Shown here one piece after another: positions 7,191 to 10,063 of a stretch of DNA of 10,063 nucleotides. The notes under the pieces were generated by a model. That model was not told where the DNA came from. It ran no database searches and saw only the letters and a program-made list of their open reading frames with translations. Both the position numbers and the translations under genes were made by a program. Numbering within the stretch: position 1 is the stretch's first letter; the number at the start of each line of letters is the position of its first letter. Source of the stretch: Euperipatoides rowelli (lineage: Eukaryota > Onychophora > Udeonychophora > Euonychophora > Peripatopsidae); NCBI GenBank assembly GCA_003024985.2, contig PXIH01S0018528.1; one strand, 5' to 3'.

Positions 7191-7538
7191 GGCCCACCTT
7201 GCACCCCCGTGTTATTCTAGACTGTATGGTAAGACAAATTTCAAATTTGAACTTAATCGGAGCATTTTTAAAAAATTAGTTTTTTTTGGCCCCCCTATCA
7301 CCCCCATGTGACTACTAAGACCTTAACCTTTTATATACATATTCTAGACCTCTAGTGTAATCAAATTTGCAATTTGAACTTAATTGAAGCATTTTAAAAA
7401 ATTTTGATTTTGCCCCTCCCCCCCTAGCACCCTATTATGACCCCCTTGGACCTTGACCTTTAGATACATATTATAGACTTCTATGGGAACACAAATTTCA
7501 ATTTAAAGTGTTCGGAGTGACAGACAGACAGACAGAGA
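7191..7538 (+). repeat. Three diverged C-rich tandem units ending in a GACA microsatellite
   Basis: Three units start at about 7191, 7288 and 7412, each opening with GCCC-rich sequence and a CACCC or CCCCC tract. Units 2 and 3 share CCTTNACCTTT, ATACATATT and TAGAC.TCTA. Units 1 and 2 share AATTTGAACTTAAT.GGAGCA-like or TTGAAGCA words and a run of A after CATTTT. Unit lengths are about 97, 124 and 127. The third unit runs into CGGAGTGACAGACAGACAG. The copies are too diverged to be a young satellite; they look like an old dispersed repeat with internal tandem structure. I cannot name the family. Confidence 0.6.
7519..7534 (+). repeat. (GACA)4 microsatellite
   Basis: Four perfect GACA units followed by GAGA, at the end of the C-rich repeat. 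They probably form the tail of that element. Confidence 0.85.
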
Positions 7539-7539
7539 A

Positions 7540-8520
7540 AATTTGTTTTTGAATGTAATATAATGCCAGTGATTGTCTGAATATGGCGACACAACAGCTA
7601 TTGAAAACATTACTGTTTAAAGAGGGAGGAGCTATAAAATAGAATTATATTAATATTATTCTAAATAACTTTTTTATTTTTTATTTTATGCTTTTTATTT
7701 AATCATTATCCTTCAAAATATGTATGCTCTATTGATATCAATAGATTTTTCTGATAGTAACTTTTAATAATTATTATTTACATTATAATGAGTGGCATTT
7801 CTCCTCATGCTATATGTTAATGTCTCGAATAAAACTGCAGAACTTGAAAACCGGATCGTCAAAACATATTTATTGCAAATGAAATAAAGTCCAACATCGG
7901 TATTGAAAATCAAAACCCCCACAATGACGAGAAACCATTAAACACGGTACCAGGGGGGTAGGAGATTGGTTCAGTAAATAATAATAACAAAGAGCAGTAA
8001 CAGAAAAATTGTTGACCAGAAAGGCAGATCCAAAATGCGAACAGGAAATAAATAGATTTTGATTAGTTAATTAGTACATTCAGGCAAGTTTGAATATTTC
8101 AAGAGATAATTAATTTCAGCAGGTAGTAATCCACTTTTTATCATGACATTTATTAATAGCTTTTCAATAAATGACATTTAAAAAAAAGTAATAACAACTT
8201 GAAGTTAACTCTGCTGTCACCCAAAGACACCAACTTATCGATGGATGCAGTTCACTTCAATCAGCATATATAAGCATAACTTATGTAACCAATATGTTTA
8301 CCACTAAAATAACAAACTAGGACTAAACTTTTTTGGTCATAATGCAGATTACTTGTAGTTTTTAATTTTCTTGTCACATGATGCTTGCAAGTTTGAGCGT
8401 ACACGCTTTTTATGAAACTTTCTGAAAGCTTTTTGTGCAAAGTTGTGAACTGAAGATTTAAGCCAAATCCAGCCATTAGTAGATTGAGTAGTACGGAAAG
8501 ACATGGAAAAGACCGTACTC
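7540..8520. other. No supported gene
   Basis: This is mostly AT-rich. A 19-codon frame MATQQLLKTLLFKEGGAIK (7583-7642, plus) and a 71-codon minus-strand frame (8261-8476) are present, but neither shows a known domain. On the minus strand AATAAA lies near 7870-7876 and could serve as a poly(A) signal if the candidate exon at 8549-8674 were real. Confidence 0.45.
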
Positions 8521-8548
8521 ACAACTTAGTTCTTCTCAAGCACAGCGT

Positions 8549-8674
8549 TCAACCTGTGAAGTTTTTATGATGTTCACTGTTTTTCTCAATTAGATGCTGT
8601 GCTCCCGTGTTAGCGTTAGACTTGATTTTCATACAAGGAAAAATTATTTTTCTCCCGCACTTAAATTTTTCAGT
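8549..8674 (-). CDS. Weak candidate terminal exon, unknown protein
   Basis: On the minus strand a pyrimidine-rich tract ending TTGTTTTCAG (acceptor-like, 8675-8684) is followed by 41 open codons, TEKFKCGRKIIFPCMKIKSN and onwards to NFTG, and then TGA (8549-8551). The other two frames after the acceptor hit stops within 10 codons. Base composition is less A/T-biased than in the neighbourhood. A donor-like GTGAGTACGG lies 26 bases past the stop (8513-8522), which would instead suit a non-coding exon of 152 bases (8523-8674). No domain is recognised and no partner exon is identified. An open stretch of this length can occur by chance, so the call is weak. Confidence 0.15.
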   Translation of the reverse strand, partial: TEKFKCGRKIIFPCMKIKSNANTGAQHLIEKNSEHHKNFTG

Positions 8675-8889
8675 CTGAAAACAACCAAATAGAGAGAAGA
8701 AGAAAACAGCGTCAGCCTAATAAAAATACTTTAAAAATTACAAAAATACAACTAAATTGACTATGATAAAACTGATTGTAATTTTATCTCAACAACCAAC
8801 CAAAAAATAAGTTTGAGATGAAACTAATTAAATTTTCAGTAAAAAAAACAAATACAGGCATATCTAACTGTATGGACCTTAATTTTATG
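8675..8889. other. No recognisable feature
   Basis: AT-rich sequence with no supported gene or repeat; it would be intron if the exon candidate next to it were real. Confidence 0.4.
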
Positions 8890-9135
8890 AAGTCACGAGT
8901 ATGGACATATATACAGAAGCATCATACCCCAGTTTATGCATGCTCACTTTGCAAGAATAGACACTTAATGGCACGATGCCACTATTAAATCAGTTTCCAA
9001 CTACAAACTTGCATACAATACATACTGTTTTCGTCTTACAGATGCTCATGAGTATGGACTAATTTAAAGTAGTAGCGTTCCTCTATTAATGTATACTTAT
9101 AGGCATGACACTACCATTAAATTAGTTTGCACCTT
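8890..9135 (+). repeat. Degenerate local duplication
   Basis: Two pairs of words recur in the same order: GAGTATGGAC at 8897 and 9050, and CACTATTAAATCAGTTT at about 8979 against CACTACCATTAAATTAGTTT at about 9109. The offsets (153 and about 130) suggest an old duplication of roughly 130-150 bases with an indel, or two diverged copies of one repeat. The function is unknown. Confidence 0.4.
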
Positions 9136-9272
9136 TAGGCCAGTTTTTGCTGTCATCAGTTTTTCTTCAACATATTTCATGTCAATCTCCATGTTATTGT
9201 CTTGCACATTTTGATTAAGTGATTAATTTATATTTTAATGTTTTCCTGTAATTAATTAATAATAAGTGAAAA

Positions 9273-9509
9273 ATGAAGTGGTTCAATTTGAGTATGTTTT
9301 TGGTTTACATACTCTTTTTGGGCCGATTTTATTATGCTATTGCAGGGTATGCTGTAACTAAGCCCCCCAAAATAGAAGACAAATCTAAATCAATAATTTA
9401 TAAAGAATCATTGAAAAACTTTCAGTACAAAATAATAATAATAATAATTCGAGAAAAAAAAATTATGTCCGTAATCTTTGAAACTAATTTAAAAATCCGC
9501 CAAAAATAA
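9273..9509 (+). CDS. Weak ORF with a signal-peptide-like start
   Basis: The frame opens with AAAAATGAAG, an acceptable animal start context, and encodes MKWFNLSMFLVYILFLGRFY followed by AIAG: a charged start, a hydrophobic core and small residues, as in a signal peptide. The rest (about residues 30-78) is Lys/Ile-rich, includes six Ile from an AAT microsatellite and looks like translated AT-rich DNA. A donor-like GGTATG near 9345 could end a first exon after the hydrophobic part, but no downstream exon is evident. It is probably chance; I list it because the start is better formed than in the other frames here. Confidence 0.13.
   Translation: MKWFNLSMFLVYILFLGRFYYAIAGYAVTKPPKIEDKSKSIIYKESLKNFQYKIIIIIIREKKIMSVIFETNLKIRQK
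9431..9448 (+). repeat. (AAT)6 microsatellite
   Basis: Six AAT units in a row, in A-rich sequence. Confidence 0.8.
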
Positions 9510-9713
9510 AAGTCAATTAAAAAAACTATGTTGAGAAAAATCAAACAGAAGAAAAGTCAAATTTGAAAACTTTTCAGTCCAACCCCCCAAAAAAAACTCA
9601 TTTCTGAATAAAAACTAAAGAGTTAAATCCAAAATGTTTGAAAAAAATTTCAATCAGAAATGAACTTTTTTTTTAGTTGAAAATAATCTAAGTCAAAGGA
9701 GAGAGAAATCTAA

Positions 9714-9967
9714 GGCCAGCCATAGATGCAACGTTTAACTCCACAATAATAAGTGCACAAGTATATCATTGCAAGTAATAGACTTGTGCAGGTCATCCCC
9801 TAGACACAATGTTTTAAATGTGTAATATTAACTGCACAAGTTTATTGTTCCTGCAATCTGTTCAAACATGGCGTCTGAAGATGAGGATATTGCACTCGAG
9901 ACTATTGTTGTTGCTATAACTCTAAAAAATAAAAAAGTGGTTCCAAACATAGTAGGAAGTGGTGTAA
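9714..9967 (+). mobile_element. PIF/Harbinger-like 5' end, interrupted
   Basis: GGCCAGCCATAGATGCAACG follows TAA (9711-9713), which fits a Harbinger-type terminus beside a TWA duplication. Inside, a segment of about 79 bases is repeated: GCAACGTTTAACTCC with TGCACAAG at 9754, then ACAATGTTTTAAATG with TGCACAAG at 9833. CTTGTGCA also occurs inverted at 9783. Subterminal repeats of this kind often serve as transposase binding sites. A start codon with a Harbinger-like N-terminus follows at 9868. The copy is broken at 9968 by another element end, and its other terminus is not in the window. Confidence 0.55.
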
Positions 9968-9984
9968 AGCCAGGCACACACTAG
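9868..9984 (+). pseudogene. Truncated N-terminus of a Harbinger-type element protein
   Basis: From CAAACATGG the frame reads MASEDEDIALETIVVAITLK followed by NKKVVPNIVGSGV, then KPGTH and a stop. An acidic MAS-(D/E) start, an alanine/valine stretch and then a Lys-rich run is how many animal Harbinger transposases begin, upstream of a WV-type motif and a DDE nuclease domain. The match is by general pattern only. One frame over, the Lys run is followed by KKWFQT and then stops, so a frameshift near 9935 is possible. The last five codons and the TAG come from the element end at 9968, so nothing of the nuclease domain is present. Confidence 0.45.
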
Positions 9985-10063
9985 GAGAAAAAAACTTTGT
10001 AGTTTTCATACTTGGCAGTTTTTTAATGATGCGAAAACTTTTTGCAAGAGTAATCTGACACAC
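9968..10063 (+). mobile_element. PIF/Harbinger-like element end, pointing right (inverted mate of 72-166)
   Basis: It starts AGCCAGGCACACACTAGGAG after TAA (9965-9967) and continues to the window edge. The whole visible 96 bases match the inverted copy at 72-166 at about 92%, and the match may extend past the edge. The two copies point away from each other, so they are not the two ends of one element filling the window. They are more likely two insertions of one family. Confidence 0.6.

Noticed and set aside
7583-7642. 19-codon ORF MATQQLLKTLLFKEGGAIK
   Set aside because: The start context is fair, but it is very short, has no neighbouring exon and no recognised family.
8261-8476. 71-codon minus-strand ORF starting MAGFGLNLQF
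   Set aside because: No domain, signal or splice context that I can support; the length is within chance for a long scan.
72-10063. One large transposon with terminal inverted repeats filling the window
   Set aside because: The recognisable termini lie on the inner side of each copy and join unrelated sequences there, so the copies face outwards rather than bounding the window.

Overview
The window looks like non-coding nuclear DNA from an AT-rich animal genome, most likely an invertebrate; I cannot place it more closely. The evidence is the mix of repeats: a decayed CR1/Jockey-type non-LTR retrotransposon, Helitron-like 5' ends, PIF/Harbinger-like ends with TWA target duplications, tRNA-derived SINE heads, TTAA-flanked terminal repeats and a 50-bp tandem array. 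There are no operons, Shine-Dalgarno sites or dense ORFs. No intact host gene is visible. One base (2426) is N.

Layout. Positions 1-29 hold the end of a TTAA-flanked element that runs off the left edge. Positions 72-166 hold a PIF/Harbinger-like end pointing left. It cuts the 3' part of a reverse-transcriptase pseudogene on the minus strand (167-1063). A worn SINE remnant follows near 1130-1200. Positions 1882-5412 can be read as one 3.5-kb element with matched 17-bp terminal repeats and TTAA duplications. This rests on an uninterrupted paralogue of its insertion site at 2207-2298. Inside it lie a tRNA-like SINE head, two Helitron-like 5' ends in the same orientation (2312 and 4723), another TTAA-type end (2931), a complete 338-bp Harbinger-type MITE (3296-3633) and a homogenised 11-copy 50-bp array (3808-4358).

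The stretch 5456-7060 holds a SINE head near 5627 and a 16-bp-arm hairpin at 6672-6710, but no gene I can support. Positions 7066-7538 are a C-rich region: a G10 run and a C11 run in opposite sense, then three diverged units of about 100-125 bp ending in a GACA microsatellite. Positions 7540-9710 are mostly featureless. They contain one weak candidate exon on the minus strand (8549-8674), a degenerate local duplication (8890-9135) and a weak signal-peptide-like ORF (9273). At 9714 a Harbinger-like 5' end starts, with subterminal repeats and the first codons of a probable element protein (9868). It is cut at 9968 by a second copy of the same element end seen at 72-166, in opposite orientation.

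The parts do not form a pathway. They record nested insertions. The most informative points are the paralogous empty site for the TTAA element, the same element end closing two unrelated mobile-element ORFs with the same reading frame and stop codon, and the homogenised palindromic array. Calls were made by eye from the bases and from known family hallmarks; no alignment or database search was run.
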